Origin: a virus
DNA length: 51,917 nucleotides
IMG/VR virus record: IMGVR_UViG_3300044950_000141
Coordinates: 65,670 to 117,586 of that record
Direction: 5' to 3' (one strand)
Shown: piece after piece, positions 12,001-20,300 of the stretch
Layout: every line of letters begins with the position of its first letter
How positions within the stretch are numbered: the first letter of the stretch is position 1
The notes under the pieces: generated by a model
Seen by the model: only the letters and a program-made list of their open reading frames with translations
Told to the model about the DNA's origin: nothing
Databases searched by the model: none
Translations under genes and position numbers: made by a program

Positions 12001-12215
12001 AAGACCATGTTGAAAATAATGACATAGATGTATATTGGAAGAATGGTAAAAACTTATTAACAGATGATAAAGTTGATATTGAAACTAGAGCTACAATTGC
12101 AGCATTTGAAAAATTAGGTGGCATTCCTAGTGTAATAGATATAGAATTTGAAGATGTTAATACAGATGATACAGAAGGATCTGATAACCCTACCCCTTGT
12201 GGAACAAAACAATAA
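3..12215 (+). CDS. Giant virion RNA polymerase polyprotein, crAss-like (5' end outside window)
   Basis: The frame is open to the left edge (reading APKGFGKSFGS...), so the ATG at 90 is internal and the gene is partial; at least 4070 residues are present. Numbering from that ATG: residues about 1-430 are hydrophobic and Ala/Gly-rich; a Pro/Ala linker lies near 1492-1510; a zincin-like HEIFH is at 1627-1631, followed by an AEERIADDFADF segment that may give the third metal ligand; GSDFDIDK at about 2973-2980 has Asp 2975, 2977 and 2979 spaced as in the Mg-binding DxDxD loop of two-barrel RNA polymerases, preceded by RVPAQ; a second HExxH (HEKDH, 3969-3973) with Glu 3998 lies near the C-terminus. 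In crAss-like phages such a single-chain RNAP is packaged in the virion and transcribes early genes after ejection. I infer the same role here, with possible proteolytic processing. The next gene starts 3 bases downstream. Confidence 0.8.
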   Translation, partial: APKGFGKSFGSISAAEIYANRRYPIYDRNMPDLEDVYAENQPWYKILGNGIAKMGLIGAGTFAQSLTNFPNVVDAARSKDLSELSGDPDGYEGSIDNWIKNINEDLPNYASKYVRENPFLSAIPFMKGNAYWWGEKFIPNLGFMLGAVGGAAVQDIAIGAVTEGIGEIPLLANQIGKASLYLNKLFSAETAVGRGLGATQLSKLGRLEQLGERLGKTEAQMFKVTELAQLAAAAKLGKGFRTTTAILGSAMTEAGVESRNGYSMVKDELTNQYKLTHAGEEPTGDDLQQIENLSTNAMNTRFGINMALLTVSNSLQFNNLFKTMVGVPGSRAISGSLTQELEGLGKVGLKEGSLDVFEKKVATSVLGKVWESVRPTGANVFREGVFEEGGQFAAERGTYDYYTRKYKSDKYKEQWNGVNELINSTVYGLNEQFTSTEGLENMLIGGLTGLVVGGVQSGIDAKRGLSKDARLATATNVLNQVGITSTLQNNYDNTVTSAGIAKDMEEAAASGDVFKYKNLQADEFFNFVTSRLPSGMHDVTVEQLNMLKNLSKEQFESMFQLDFNSTNRATVSEYVDGMIAKSNDIKDTYETVNTTFKNPFKINYNADNIDSIVEANNYITFEKYKKDLTYFAAMPTLADSRIQSIQESVNKINPNITTDLLSQLTNNQGLAELAKFYEEKATSLKKTITDYTTPVDKKKINDQIKALRTRSELIAQSLNTGKVDDKTFDSLLNFELNGQDATLGKSVASLHAQELMDYSVDINALEKRKKDASKAYDEMSTKEGFEKYFKEAEEMASDKDAVVNEEEKKEETAPTPETPKEPVKFRFNNANKQAENLEVDREYEMGKVYKTKINKLDDDRWQVVSPDGTYEILPSKEKAQERSDELTDEFNNLQKIKVLALNPDGSIKIEDVNGDIYNIDPRKLSGFSRVQTDQEKLQKIANQLGAAQTRIEIKSGAVSTDDPSKEQQVKEPKKKRVDVFFISTVDSMDDGVAPSKTYQIRTRQFLNNVKNFPNRDNIKVMLVTPKQYKGLGLTTLDNVAYGQETFTPEEQAKLTDVDNGLVTAVYVEQDGSTLYYVDKDGKRLSKVDGTQADVNSLVFANMPTASLYYNYKDAKGNPEPRFKKGEEAEAEAYMEAWKKARADVFASDPNNPQLYSFSISRGMAVETPVDGKPATNHVGDNLIPEKKIKNQANVIVVSTTGTISHNGENYNIPKGRPMLQYGDTLQWLNNRKFTQDEAKSIFEALRLMSEDIQKKAKDGKAVEFNPLYSNFLQNILFWKKGAETKNNQMYIDDRTMDLYLGGKKYNFANLAISEKEIVSQLQNTFNTVNNDSVKKNDEEFTELYFEDGYLKDRQWPNYQSYLLSSKLPNGKGRSIKDTPLSTSVTKPSDQVPYNYRQKYVTLGGLELAVQKVTKPIAPVAKGGATEIGGYKMDGTTTHTRELKALGNVTFTARLNSNGVPAVTVDTIENLESIVADPAKTAPYFDFLKKENLFDATRSEQELMYDFASIAIANQLNKMKNAEPAPAAPVAPAPEAEVAPTVQENVEKLEQLEDTVDDAEEKALEDEINKQIAEKVNALGKTKAPKKRYREIAGLDVPRMTDAELQLFKEWHAKNAAGIPFEVLQRVMTTNDGRQWGAFENGVAKFYKSAARGTEYHEIFHGIFDGFLSAEERQLIFDEFKSKSGKFKDRATGSMIYYEEATDQQAEERIADDFADFRLGKLPAKSIGERILRFFRSIIQFVREFVNKPSKKDELFKAIDAGKFKDTKLNPAVYNQLTQWSVIPGLDEPTTHESVQDVAARFFFEVFSKNMDLYNPKLLTSPEIFDTIKEEFAEEGKLDVLGEEGWSQLVKKSREFLRTFKIQFDENNVVVFNNDDNTNRDYAPEPFSVDWKKQSSFPIKITVGSLVLTVPTNQENALRLQMPDEVISANAKGFMLLNFSRAFATILNKVSNTSAVGKVVDKLLTLAKQDSNYVRLWSKLGGTIDKLDSENKETAMDYSKFKAHDWRLFINFYQTFTKQHPNARIQYVSDDEVYTGSAELSDAIDDVTEGWIEGIKALSKDSKSLIVLDKPNKVYKVGDLSDIKIKTPEQMVEFLGKIGVIFPIDVYNKLTTREKNVFGRSVGGLLTSLRSKSDILSSITSKLLDIKGPLNAMGEMLVRVTNPNFDPTHTNVEGEKTNGYSENNNPSVFENEWREAGTLENIKEARPELNDPFSTNSLVLKKDGLYIDEDGKIKKDLKISYIQGTKDIDTDDGTSTSKLTLGNRYTQEINENVNGRFYILLPAESSTEWEMDLGVNVPFKQFGTKVGWDNTYKIFQGYLKDDIALAKDADVRKKLKNIGDRAYDLRFFKDILSEDMLAKINTELVMKSASDVEVAAFIAENEEEINGSIKGYFDEYINTTIATLKEYKQVVLTANKKAWMYPMLNSVFAKNSGINRYGLTDEKLRNLIEYVNINYVISNIEFHKILFGDPYQFALKDGESEETKRIKSFLSPRRTTFDSPEYNEFLNNEFNKAGEIELTPDDLGYHEHKSHTNTVTIKEIYVEGRLMGRTKEADAQSWIMDTTNRELKLKNAQWTDEAETFHQWQMAYTRNRMAAKGKYTYTNDILKKQDAALIETPRPKYGLEVLKPIVTGNKLGKTYFDLVLDKFSQMPLYYQAIEGTTLEGLYIKMWEENIGYAILESGRKMGTTEAFDLYKGGKLNPEPFNNLVQVPWKAYGIQVETNYDVIKAQTRGSQPTKLVTVDLFDNGVPVSQKAKEATDRNNNILDLMHENAYNVLLERLGIEDLGTEFILANKQAVSNTLVYEMLRRELDENAKDTVQLDSKGEFPIPFEASPSYKQIKDILYSVVQKTMVSPKVNGGPKVQVSVTGWENLEKGRRLAIKTEDGYKEISREDYDKLSDEEKKKVVLTDDTLKFYTKDDPYMEIMLPHWFGDTLRKTTKYTTDEEIINYLNITEEGKSILRGIGFRVPAQELSSLVTFRVKKFLPQFMGESVVVPSEITTLAGSDFDIDKLNTYLKSIYIDVNGNIRLVKWLGSEEATKDFFRGVYKDTIQRDIDKIEEFEEFRSKLVDVLSKLERIEGAASPESLESALTPSELDFFYDRLSIFKAITDQAAQKDLTAVDYMNKQIEDLSINKEKLTKDILSNSLREDYVKDMYKRSLENEYYDSMEELLTLPENFERLISPVNDAGLEKLADKIDKLVNPKGDQVKNKILNRNFMTKLRHYFVTAKRWIGIAATNITSHSLFQKGQIYLNPERFFMLPQQDRKFIGDGSIILPHNKVKIGDKEYASLSGTKTADGKKQYISSRLSGYGTAFVDVANKPYIVKLVTSDLSVGTFMFLERIGAGEYTGIFMSQPIIREYLKQLDSQNKKGLFSKFDIDSIKSNFVTTNKAIETARIDISNLEANIADYYAGNELGIERNAEQHAILNEFLKYAKLAEYNFDLTQAINYDTTRYRSGDTLFKKQVRTDITIARSPFSGIAELLDPENPKIFIAKQRHYLDLSMEGMGVILKLEQDQFRINVIDPLLKPYARNKYVGADDFERIANKLKASFLDYIIQTKTGFNSEINKLFVNPKTSVSAQLEEAKKISSNPILNDFKVISSPRPDGVMSVKLTVNIKGSAYDKNLYIGYMRQLRDTPSTNALYKDLVKMALLQGTYENGVSIASIIPIEDSSKYVAPIMAPLVYDESLDAFADGGFQRNNWKDNKVFKKFEPKFWLADEAPVDVQVNDFGDIIGDIYQYQSSDYFPSIDKFGLSTDRRILALSEEYDSFYLSNDYLLVPRVVQIKGGERVDMKTGLSITNYSYIERKNQGDMSLKNVYGYKKVYYDDGTPVTYQTTTYKGEVINKHVYKLINLRGDGRLVSEHYTDTRKSVLNNGTEKIENEISDDEIRIYFNELGEQNFVSSQSTEPYIQIPEYVTDEKLKNADGTKRFAQASKLGTITINPPKSVDEFFNYFEGKEGGPTSEQKAKVLNKLAEKGYNLDVIKTILNSVDKIINFLVLHEKDHVENNDIDVYWKNGKNLLTDDKVDIETRATIAAFEKLGGIPSVIDIEFEDVNTDDTEGSDNPTPCGTKQ

Positions 12216-12218
12216 AGC

Positions 12219-15200
12219 ATGATTTGTAAAGTAAGATACATAGAGAATCAATACAGAAAGAACTATCCTCAATTAGCTGATAGACTTACAACCATCTATA
12301 ACGATGCTTGGAAGGAAATCACTAGCTCTAAGCTATTTAGAAAGTATGGGGATGGTGATGACGCTACCTATTTATTCTCTTCTTCTGGTACAGCACAAAA
12401 TCAAAAGCAAAGAAATCTTATTGATGCTATCAATAAGAAGTATGGTGGAAACATAGTAAAGCTTAAGACCACATCTTCAGGAATGAACTCAAAGGTAACT
12501 ATTGATGTTCACCCTATTGCTGAAAAAGAATTTAATAAACTAAACCCACAGCAAGTATTGTTCTCTAAGAAAGGACAATTAGAAAGCTCTAAAGCTTCTC
12601 CTAAAACATTAGCAGTCATTAAAGACTTCTTAAATAGAATAGGAGTAGACATGCAGACTGTAGATAAGATTGTTGTAGATGGTGTGAGACAAGATGCTAA
12701 TGGTGCTGCATTGGTAATGCAAAAACTATTACAGGTTGTAGAAGGTAAAGATGACATTGCTCTTCCTGAGGAAGCTATGCACTTTGCTGTAGAGATTTTA
12801 GAACAGAAAGATCCTGCATTGTTTAATCAATTATTAAAAGAGATTGGTAGCTATAGAATGTTACAACAAGTAATAGATCAATATGGCTCTGATCCAAATT
12901 ATCAAACTGCTGATGGCAAACCTAACATCAGAAAGTTAAAGAAAGAAGCTATTGGTAAAGTCTTGGCTGAGGTCGTTATTGGTAAAGCTGAAGGTGTTGT
13001 TGAGAAGCCAGAGCTTATGGCTAAAGCAGAAACTTGGTGGCAAAAGATTATTAACCTCTTTAAAAACTTATTTGTAGAAAGTGGATTTGACACAGCTGCA
13101 ATAAAGGTTCTTACAGGAGAAGCTATTGGTACAGCTGAAGATATTAGAGCTGAAGAAGGAGAGTTCTTTTTACAGACTCCTGGTAACTCACAAGCTGCTG
13201 TATATCAAGGAATTAAAAACTTACAGAATCAAGTTACTACTAAAGATGAAGTACAATCTGATGGAACAATAAAAACTTTCTATTATATTAATGGAAAGAA
13301 AGTTCCTAGAAGGGTAAGTGATCTTGTACAAGATTGGTACACTAGAAGATTTAAAGCTAATGATTTAACTAAAAGTGAATATGCTAAGTCATTAGATGAT
13401 TTTAGAATGGAGAAAGGTACAAAAGGACATTCTGATATTCAATATGCATTCAGCAGATTTGTAGATGAGAATGGATACTTACGTCCTAAAATGTTAGATG
13501 ATTCTGATTACACGTCTCAACTTGATCCATACAACAGAGACTACTATGAAATCCTTAGAGATAACTTGGAGGCAAGATTAAATTCTTTCCCTCCAAATAC
13601 AAGATTCATGGCTGAGGTTACAATATATGATGAGAAAAGAGGAATTGCAGGCACAGTGGATTTCTTAGCTATTGAAGAATCAGGTAAGGTAAATATCTTA
13701 GATTGGAAGTTTATGGATATTAATCTTGAAAAATCTAAAGGAGATATTCCTTGGTACAAGGTTAATTCTTGGAACCTACAAATGGACCAATACAAATCTA
13801 TTATTAAAACAATGTTCAGTTTAAAGGATAAAGACTTTAAACAAACAAGAATGATTCCTATCAGAGCAGTATATGAAGGAGGTAGTGCTAAAGAGAATGT
13901 ACTTCCTATATTAACTTCAGTGGAGATTGGAGATGTTAATATACAGAATATACAAGAAAACTATTTAATTCCTGTAGGTCTTGAAAAAGAAGAAACAGGT
14001 AATAAAAAGATTGACAAGTTATTAGAAAAGCTTAACGCTGTATACAAACAGATATCTAATATTAAAGCTCTTCCTTCTCAGAAACTATCTAAAGCTGAAC
14101 AGTTAAACGCATTGTTCTCTGCTATTAGGCAATTACAGATGAAGCAGAACATTGTACCATTGATATATCAAGCTAAGGTATTGAACAAACAGATTCAAAC
14201 TACCATTGATACATATAATAGTAAATGGAAAGGTACAGATCCTAAGTCTTTCTCTATGGAAGAAATAGATGAATTCACTGATTCAATTATAGGAGCACAA
14301 GAAGCTATTCAAACTTATGCTACATTAGATACAGATCTTAAATTCTTATTCCAAGGAGAGTTATCTGAAGAAGATAAGAAATTAAGAGAAGACTTAAGAG
14401 ATGCTGCTGATAATGCTAGGGATCTAAACACAGAACTACTAGAAGTAATGGATGAGTTTGCTGATAAAATTGTTGCTAATAGACAAGGTATATCTGATAT
14501 ACTTAAACCTGAGAAGATTGTTAGAGGGTTTGCCAAGTGGTTTTCTTCTACATCAATAACACAGGTTAAGGCTATACAGGTTTTATATAGAATGGCAAAT
14601 AAAGCATTTGGTATAGGTGCTCAACAAACACTTGATGAAACTAAAAAGTTACAAACTCTTCAAACTGCATATGAAGAATGGGCTAAGTCTAAAGGACTTG
14701 TTCCTAAGAACTACTTTGATATCTTGATGAAGAAAGGAGAGAATAAATTAATTGATCAATATGATCCTCAGTTTTATAAAGAACTTACTAAAAATGTAGG
14801 TGAGAAAAACTTTGATTGGATTAAAGACAATATTGATATTTCTGAATATAATAAGTTCTTAAAAGAAAGACTTGAGAAAGAAACTGAATACATTAATGAA
14901 AAGGCTAGAGTAGAAGAAGGAGAAGCAAGAGAAAAAGCTATTCAGCAAGAGATTACTAAAGCTGAAAGAATGTATGACACTTCTACAACTGAAGGTCTTG
15001 GATGGTTACAATATGAGCTTATTAGGAAATTTCCTAAAGAGAAATGGGAATCTGTTGAATGGAAAGAACTTAAGAACGTTAAACCAGCTAAAGATTTCTA
15101 TGACTACATTATAGAAAGAAATAACTACTACCAATCTATAGGATATATCCACGCAAAAGAAGCAAGGGTGTTCCTTCCTTGGGTTAGAAAAGGAATGATG

Positions 15201-17180
15201 GAGAAGTTAATCTTTGGTGGTAAGATGGCTATAGGTGAACAGTTCTTAAGAAACATATCTGTAGATGAAGGTGATTTAGGATATGGTGAGACTGATCCCC
15301 TAACTGGTAGACCAGTGAACAGAGTTCCAATCTATTTAACTAGGGAACTAGAAAAAGATTATAGTACAGACTTGTTTAGAAACATGGCTCTTTATAATGA
15401 GATGGCTATTAAGTTTAAACAAATGTCTGATATAGAAGCACAAGCTAGATTACTTATTAGTGTAGAAAGAAATAAGAAAGCTATTGCTACATCTAGATAT
15501 GGTAAGACTATAACAAATGAAAAAGGTGAGTTAGAATATACACCAGACAACACTGAGAATACTCAGCTATTAGAAGATATGGTGAAGGGTATTGTGTATG
15601 GACAGAAGTATATAGAAAGCGAAACCTTTGATCAGTTATTAGGTAAGATGGGTAACTTTGGTGAATCGCTTAATAATGGCCTTGCTAAGTTAGGTGTTAA
15701 TAGTAGAATATTTCCAGAGAATATAGCTAGTAGACAGTTCAGCGTAAACAAAGTAATTAATCAAATTAATAATACATATCAAATCAATGCATTAGGATTC
15801 AACGTTCTATCAGCTCTTTCTAACTTATTTGGTGGTACAGCTCAGTCTATTATCAATGCTGGTACATACTTTACACATGAAGAGTTTGCAGCCACTGAGT
15901 ATTGGATGACGTTAGGTAAGATGACTGGTAATGATAAGGATAAAAGAATTGCAGCATTAGAATACTTTCTTCCTTTAACAGATAATTATAATAAAGAAAT
16001 TGCTAAGACATTATCTATTAGTAAGTTAAGTCAGGAGAATGTCCAAGAGTTTTTAATGATCTTAATGAGAAAGTCAGACTTGTATGTACAGTCAGCTAAC
16101 TTCTTTAGCTTCTTAAGTAATACTATTATAGTAGATGGTGAGGTGGTAAATGCTAGAGAGTATTTAAGAAAGCAACCAGACTATCAAAAGAAATATCAAG
16201 GAACAGCTGAAGAACAAAAAGCTTTCAAACAGAAGTTTAACGATGATGTTAAAAAGCTAATTGAAGATAAAGGAATCATGAAGATAGCTACTATTAAAGA
16301 TGGTAGATTAGAAATTCCTGGTGTAGAAAGATCTTCTGATAGCGTATTAGAACTAAGAAGAAAAGTGCAGTCTTTAAGTAAAGCTGCATTAGGTAACTTA
16401 TCTGAAGATGATATTAGAAAGATCAACCTAAATATATATGGTAAGTCTTTTATGTTATTTAAGAACTGGATTCCTAGACTTGTAGATGTAAGATATGGTA
16501 ACTTGAAATTCAACGCTGGATCTGATGCCTATGAGTGGGGAAGAATGAGAAATGTATTTAGAATTATGTCTGAAGATGTAAGAGGTTCATTATCAAATCT
16601 ATACAACACACTACAAGGTAATGAGAAAGGTGTAGACTTTATGAGAAAGCTTTATGAAAAGAAGAAGGCTGACTATGAATCAGATACAGGTAAAGAACTA
16701 GAAATGGATGAAGTGGCATTCATGGATTTAAATGTAAAGAACGTTAAGGCTCAGTTACTTGATACCATCTTCTTATTAACATTAGTTTCTTTATATGCTG
16801 GAGTTAAAGCATACGCTCCAGATGATGATGAGCTTAGCAAAAACCAACACAGATTCTTTGTCAAAGCAACAGATAAACTTAAGGATGAGCTTTTATATTT
16901 CTATAATCCTACAAGCATACTTAATCTAGTTTCACAAGGTTTCTTCCCAGCAAAAGGTCTTATTGAAAACTATGCAAAGTTCTTTAACAATTTCATGTTA
17001 GAAAACTACTACATAGTTACAGGAGATGAAAAAGCTGCAGATAAAAACTTTGTAATCAAGTATGGTATGAAAGCTGTTCCTGGTTTGAATCAGTTTGCAT
17101 CTTGGCTACCAATGTTCTATCCTCAAGCAGCTAAAGACTTAGGAATTAGGGCCCAAGCTCAGTATGGATTTGTTAGGTAG
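12219..17180 (+). CDS. Giant virion-type protein with RecB-like PD-(D/E)XK nuclease domain
   Basis: 1653 residues, starting 3 bases after the RNAP polyprotein and so co-transcribed with it. Around residues 400-530 it carries the RecB/Cas4-like nuclease signature: Glu 466 (FMAEV), Asp 481 (GTVDF), Asp 495 and Lys 497 (LDWKF), then a QMDQY motif matching the QxxxY of RecB-family nucleases. The rest is mostly charged and helical, with coiled-coil-like stretches near residues 600-950 and hydrophobic segments near 1190-1220 and 1510-1530. The nuclease fold is clear from the spaced motifs; the substrate is unknown. Neighbourhood and size suggest a virion cargo protein ejected with the polymerase, perhaps acting on host DNA or genome ends. 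A strong hairpin terminator follows the stop codon directly. Confidence 0.7.
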   Translation: MICKVRYIENQYRKNYPQLADRLTTIYNDAWKEITSSKLFRKYGDGDDATYLFSSSGTAQNQKQRNLIDAINKKYGGNIVKLKTTSSGMNSKVTIDVHPIAEKEFNKLNPQQVLFSKKGQLESSKASPKTLAVIKDFLNRIGVDMQTVDKIVVDGVRQDANGAALVMQKLLQVVEGKDDIALPEEAMHFAVEILEQKDPALFNQLLKEIGSYRMLQQVIDQYGSDPNYQTADGKPNIRKLKKEAIGKVLAEVVIGKAEGVVEKPELMAKAETWWQKIINLFKNLFVESGFDTAAIKVLTGEAIGTAEDIRAEEGEFFLQTPGNSQAAVYQGIKNLQNQVTTKDEVQSDGTIKTFYYINGKKVPRRVSDLVQDWYTRRFKANDLTKSEYAKSLDDFRMEKGTKGHSDIQYAFSRFVDENGYLRPKMLDDSDYTSQLDPYNRDYYEILRDNLEARLNSFPPNTRFMAEVTIYDEKRGIAGTVDFLAIEESGKVNILDWKFMDINLEKSKGDIPWYKVNSWNLQMDQYKSIIKTMFSLKDKDFKQTRMIPIRAVYEGGSAKENVLPILTSVEIGDVNIQNIQENYLIPVGLEKEETGNKKIDKLLEKLNAVYKQISNIKALPSQKLSKAEQLNALFSAIRQLQMKQNIVPLIYQAKVLNKQIQTTIDTYNSKWKGTDPKSFSMEEIDEFTDSIIGAQEAIQTYATLDTDLKFLFQGELSEEDKKLREDLRDAADNARDLNTELLEVMDEFADKIVANRQGISDILKPEKIVRGFAKWFSSTSITQVKAIQVLYRMANKAFGIGAQQTLDETKKLQTLQTAYEEWAKSKGLVPKNYFDILMKKGENKLIDQYDPQFYKELTKNVGEKNFDWIKDNIDISEYNKFLKERLEKETEYINEKARVEEGEAREKAIQQEITKAERMYDTSTTEGLGWLQYELIRKFPKEKWESVEWKELKNVKPAKDFYDYIIERNNYYQSIGYIHAKEARVFLPWVRKGMMEKLIFGGKMAIGEQFLRNISVDEGDLGYGETDPLTGRPVNRVPIYLTRELEKDYSTDLFRNMALYNEMAIKFKQMSDIEAQARLLISVERNKKAIATSRYGKTITNEKGELEYTPDNTENTQLLEDMVKGIVYGQKYIESETFDQLLGKMGNFGESLNNGLAKLGVNSRIFPENIASRQFSVNKVINQINNTYQINALGFNVLSALSNLFGGTAQSIINAGTYFTHEEFAATEYWMTLGKMTGNDKDKRIAALEYFLPLTDNYNKEIAKTLSISKLSQENVQEFLMILMRKSDLYVQSANFFSFLSNTIIVDGEVVNAREYLRKQPDYQKKYQGTAEEQKAFKQKFNDDVKKLIEDKGIMKIATIKDGRLEIPGVERSSDSVLELRRKVQSLSKAALGNLSEDDIRKINLNIYGKSFMLFKNWIPRLVDVRYGNLKFNAGSDAYEWGRMRNVFRIMSEDVRGSLSNLYNTLQGNEKGVDFMRKLYEKKKADYESDTGKELEMDEVAFMDLNVKNVKAQLLDTIFLLTLVSLYAGVKAYAPDDDELSKNQHRFFVKATDKLKDELLYFYNPTSILNLVSQGFFPAKGLIENYAKFFNNFMLENYYIVTGDEKAADKNFVIKYGMKAVPGLNQFASWLPMFYPQAAKDLGIRAQAQYGFVR

Positions 17181-17209
17181 TTATTGCTATATTATGTAGC
17201 AATAATTTT
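17181..17209 (+). terminator. Intrinsic terminator after the giant-protein genes
   Basis: A perfect 9-bp inverted repeat (TTATTGCTA / TAGCAATAA, 7-base loop) begins on the first base after the stop codon and is followed by TTTT. It is AT-rich but uninterrupted and separates the RNAP operon from the fibre operon. Confidence 0.7.
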
Positions 17210-17218
17210 CCTAATTCA

Positions 17219-17248
17219 TTGAAAATAAATTAAATTCACTACTTTTGC
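17219..17248 (+). promoter_or_regulatory. Bacteroidota-type promoter for the fibre gene
   Basis: TTG at 17219-17221, an 18-base spacer, then TACTTTTGC at 17240-17248, matching the Bacteroidota primary-sigma pattern TTG-N17-23-TANNTTTG. It lies ten bases after the terminator and about 100 bases before the fibre ATG. Transcription is expected to start near 17254. Confidence 0.65.
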
Positions 17249-17250
17249 TA

Positions 17251-17288
17251 ATAAGGGTGCATATGCTATAACTAGTTATGCACCTTAT
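17251..17288 (+). promoter_or_regulatory. Leader hairpin at the predicted transcript start
   Basis: ATAAGGGTGCATA (17251-17263) pairs with TATGCACCTTAT (17277-17288), 12 bp with one bulged G. It sits at the 5' end of the predicted fibre mRNA. It lacks a T-run, so a stabilising 5' stem is more likely than a terminator. The remaining 57 bases before the ATG show no clear Shine-Dalgarno sequence, as is common in Bacteroidota. Confidence 0.5.
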
Positions 17289-17345
17289 TGTATATCATAC
17301 ATATATGTATAGCAAAAAGTTGTTATAACATCACAATATCAAAAC

Positions 17346-20300
17346 ATGAATATATCTTGCACAGAAGAAGTGTGTCCAATAATAATGAATGCTATTTGTG
17401 TATTCTATGAGGGTGCTGATTTAATATATACAGGGATTAATACTAATGATAATCTTCAAACTGCTCTAGAAAAAATAGATGCTAAGTTTGGTGATGCTTC
17501 TATTGGATATATATTTCAAAATGGTGTTATTCAAGCATCTCCAGGTGATCCTGTAAAACTAGGTGGTACATTAAATCAAAATACAGTTATTCTTAGTAGT
17601 GGATATACATTCACTATAACAGACTCTATTGAATCTGCTGCTTTGATAACAACAGGTGGAACATCCTCTGACTTTGTTAAAGGAGATGGCAGTCTTGACA
17701 GTGGCCCATATCAACCTGCAGGTAATTACATATCTTCTCTTTCAGGAGATGGTACTGCTACAGGTCCTGGAGCGTCTACACTAACACTAGCCACAGTAAA
17801 TACTAGTCCTGGTACATATGGATCTAGTACACTAGTTCCTAGGGTGACAGTTAATGGTAAAGGATTAGTGACAAACATCACTCCTGTTACAATAACTGTT
17901 CCTTCTGCTATTCTTATATTTGTAGGAGATGTGACAGGTGCTGGTATAACAGGATCTCCTACAACTCTTACATTACAGACAGTCAATCCTAATGTATATA
18001 GTTCTAATACATTTTTAAAGTTTGGTGTAAATGGAAAAGGTCTTGTAACATCTGCTGCTCCTATCACAGCATTAGATATAACTGGTGTATTAGGTTACAC
18101 TCCTGTACCCACTACAAGAACGCTTACAATTAATGGTTTAACACAAAACCTAGCATCTAATAGAACTTGGTCTGTAGGAACAGTGACAAGCGTAGGAATA
18201 TCTATGCCTTCTGGATTCACTGTAGGACCTCCTGTCACAAGTAGTGGAAACATTAATGTAACAGCTAATGGTACAATCGCTCAATATATAAGAGGTGATG
18301 GATCTATAGGTAGTTTTACAGCATCCACTTCAGGAAGTTCTGGAACATCAGGAACAGATGGTTCTTCTGGTACATCTGGAAGCTCTGGTTCAAGTGGTTC
18401 ATCAGCAACATCAGGTACATCTGCAAGCAGTGGTACTAGTGGTACAAATGGAACAAGTGGAAGCTCTGGTACGTCAGGCTCAAGTGGAACATCAGCAACA
18501 TCAGGCAGTTCAGGAACAGATGGCTCTAGTGGGTCAAGTGGTACATCAGGATCTTCAGGTAGTTCAGGTACATCTGCAAGCTCTGGTTCCTCTGGCTCTA
18601 GTGGAACCTCAGGTTCTTCTGGTTCTTCTGGATCTAGTGCAAGTTCAGGAACCTCTGGCAGCTCAGGTACAGATGGTTCTAGTGGCACTGATGGCTCAAG
18701 TGGTACGTCAGGAAGCTCAGGAACCACTGGTACAAGTGGTACATCAGGGAGTTCTGGTACATCTGGAAGTTCAGGTACAAGTGCTTCCTCAGGAAGTTCA
18801 GGAACAGATGGTTCAAGTGGAACATCTGCAAGCAGTGGAACTAGTGGAACTAGTGGATCTAGTGGTACGAGTGCAAGTTCTGGTTCTTCAGGAACTACTG
18901 GCACAAGTGGAACAGATGGGTCTAGTGGAACTTCAGCTTCTAGTGGGTCAAGTGGAACTAGTGCATCCTCTGGAACCAGTGCGTCATCTGGAACTAGTGG
19001 AACCTCTGGTACTAATGGAACATCAGGTAGTTCAGGAACATCAGCAACTAGTGGTTCATCAGGAACAAGTGCTTCTTCAGGACTATCAGGTGATAGATAT
19101 GCCACAACATCAACAACAACTTTTACTCTTGGTAATGCAGGAACAATAACTGTAGGTACTCAATTAGCATATACAGTGGCTCAATCAATCATTGTAGTGT
19201 ATGATGCTTTGAATTTCCAAGAGTGTGAAGTCTCATCATATAACCCAGCAACAGGCTCTCTATCTTTCTTAGCACCTACTAGAACAGTGGGTGGTGGTAC
19301 TTATTCATCATGGACAGTAAACTTAGATGGTGCTAGTGGAGGAGATGGAAGCTCTGGTACTTCTGGTTCAAGTGGAAGCTCAGCAAGTAGTGGTACAAGT
19401 GGTACGTCTGGAACAAATGGTACAAGTGGAAGCTCTGCAACAAGTGGGTCTTCAGGCACATCAGCTAGTTCTGGTACAAGTGCGTCATCAGGTACATCAG
19501 GAGTAAATGGTACTTCAGGAACTGATGGAAGCTCAGGTACTAGTGGTTCTAGTGGAACATCAGGAACCAATGGTACATCTGGTACTAATGGAACCTCTGG
19601 CTCATCAGGTACATCAGGAAGCAGTGGAAGCTCAGGAACTAGTGCGTCATCTGGTTCTAGTGGTACTAGTGCTTCAAGTGGATCTAGTGGTTCTAGTGGA
19701 AGTTCTGGTACCTCTGGCTCAAGTGGAACAAGTGGAACTAATGGAACATCAGCTTCAAGTGGATCTTCAGGAAGTTCAGGAACAAGTGGTAGCTCTGGAT
19801 CTAGTGGTACGAGTGCTTCATCAGGAAGCTCTGGTTCTAGTGGTACAACAGGAACTAGTGGATCAAGTGGAAGCAGTGGCACCTCTGGAAGTTCAGGTTC
19901 AAGTGGATCTAGTGGAACAAGTGCATCTAGTGGGTCAAGTGGTTCTACTGGAACTAGTGGAACAAGTGGTTCATCAGGAAGCAGTGGAACAAGTGGTAGT
20001 TCAGGAAGTAGTGGAACAGCAGGTTCAAGTGGTTCAAGTGGTGTAGGTGCTGTTATTGTGCTTGGAGCAGGAACATTATCATCTGTTAGATGTGGTGCGA
20101 GTAATAGTGCAACAGGTTCGTACACAGGTAACCTTGCAGGTTCAGGTAATACAATTGGTGGTTCTGCTTACAATACTATAATTGGTGGAGCTATCAATAC
20201 TGCTAGTGGAGCTTATTATGCTCATATAGGTAATGGTGCTAAACACACAGCTAGTGCAAATTTTTCTACTGTAAGTAATGGATATTGCAACATAGCAAGC

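Noticed and set aside
1472-12241. Several - strand frames of 60-160 codons within the giant genes
   Set aside because: They lie wholly opposite a continuous coding frame, lack recognisable motifs and have no promoter or gene-like spacing.
18281-19105. Long open frame on the - strand (Pro/Leu/Val/Glu-rich)
   Set aside because: Antisense image of the Ser/Gly/Thr codon repeat; same for 19301-20125 on the - strand and the + strand frames at 18358-19149 and 19507-20046.
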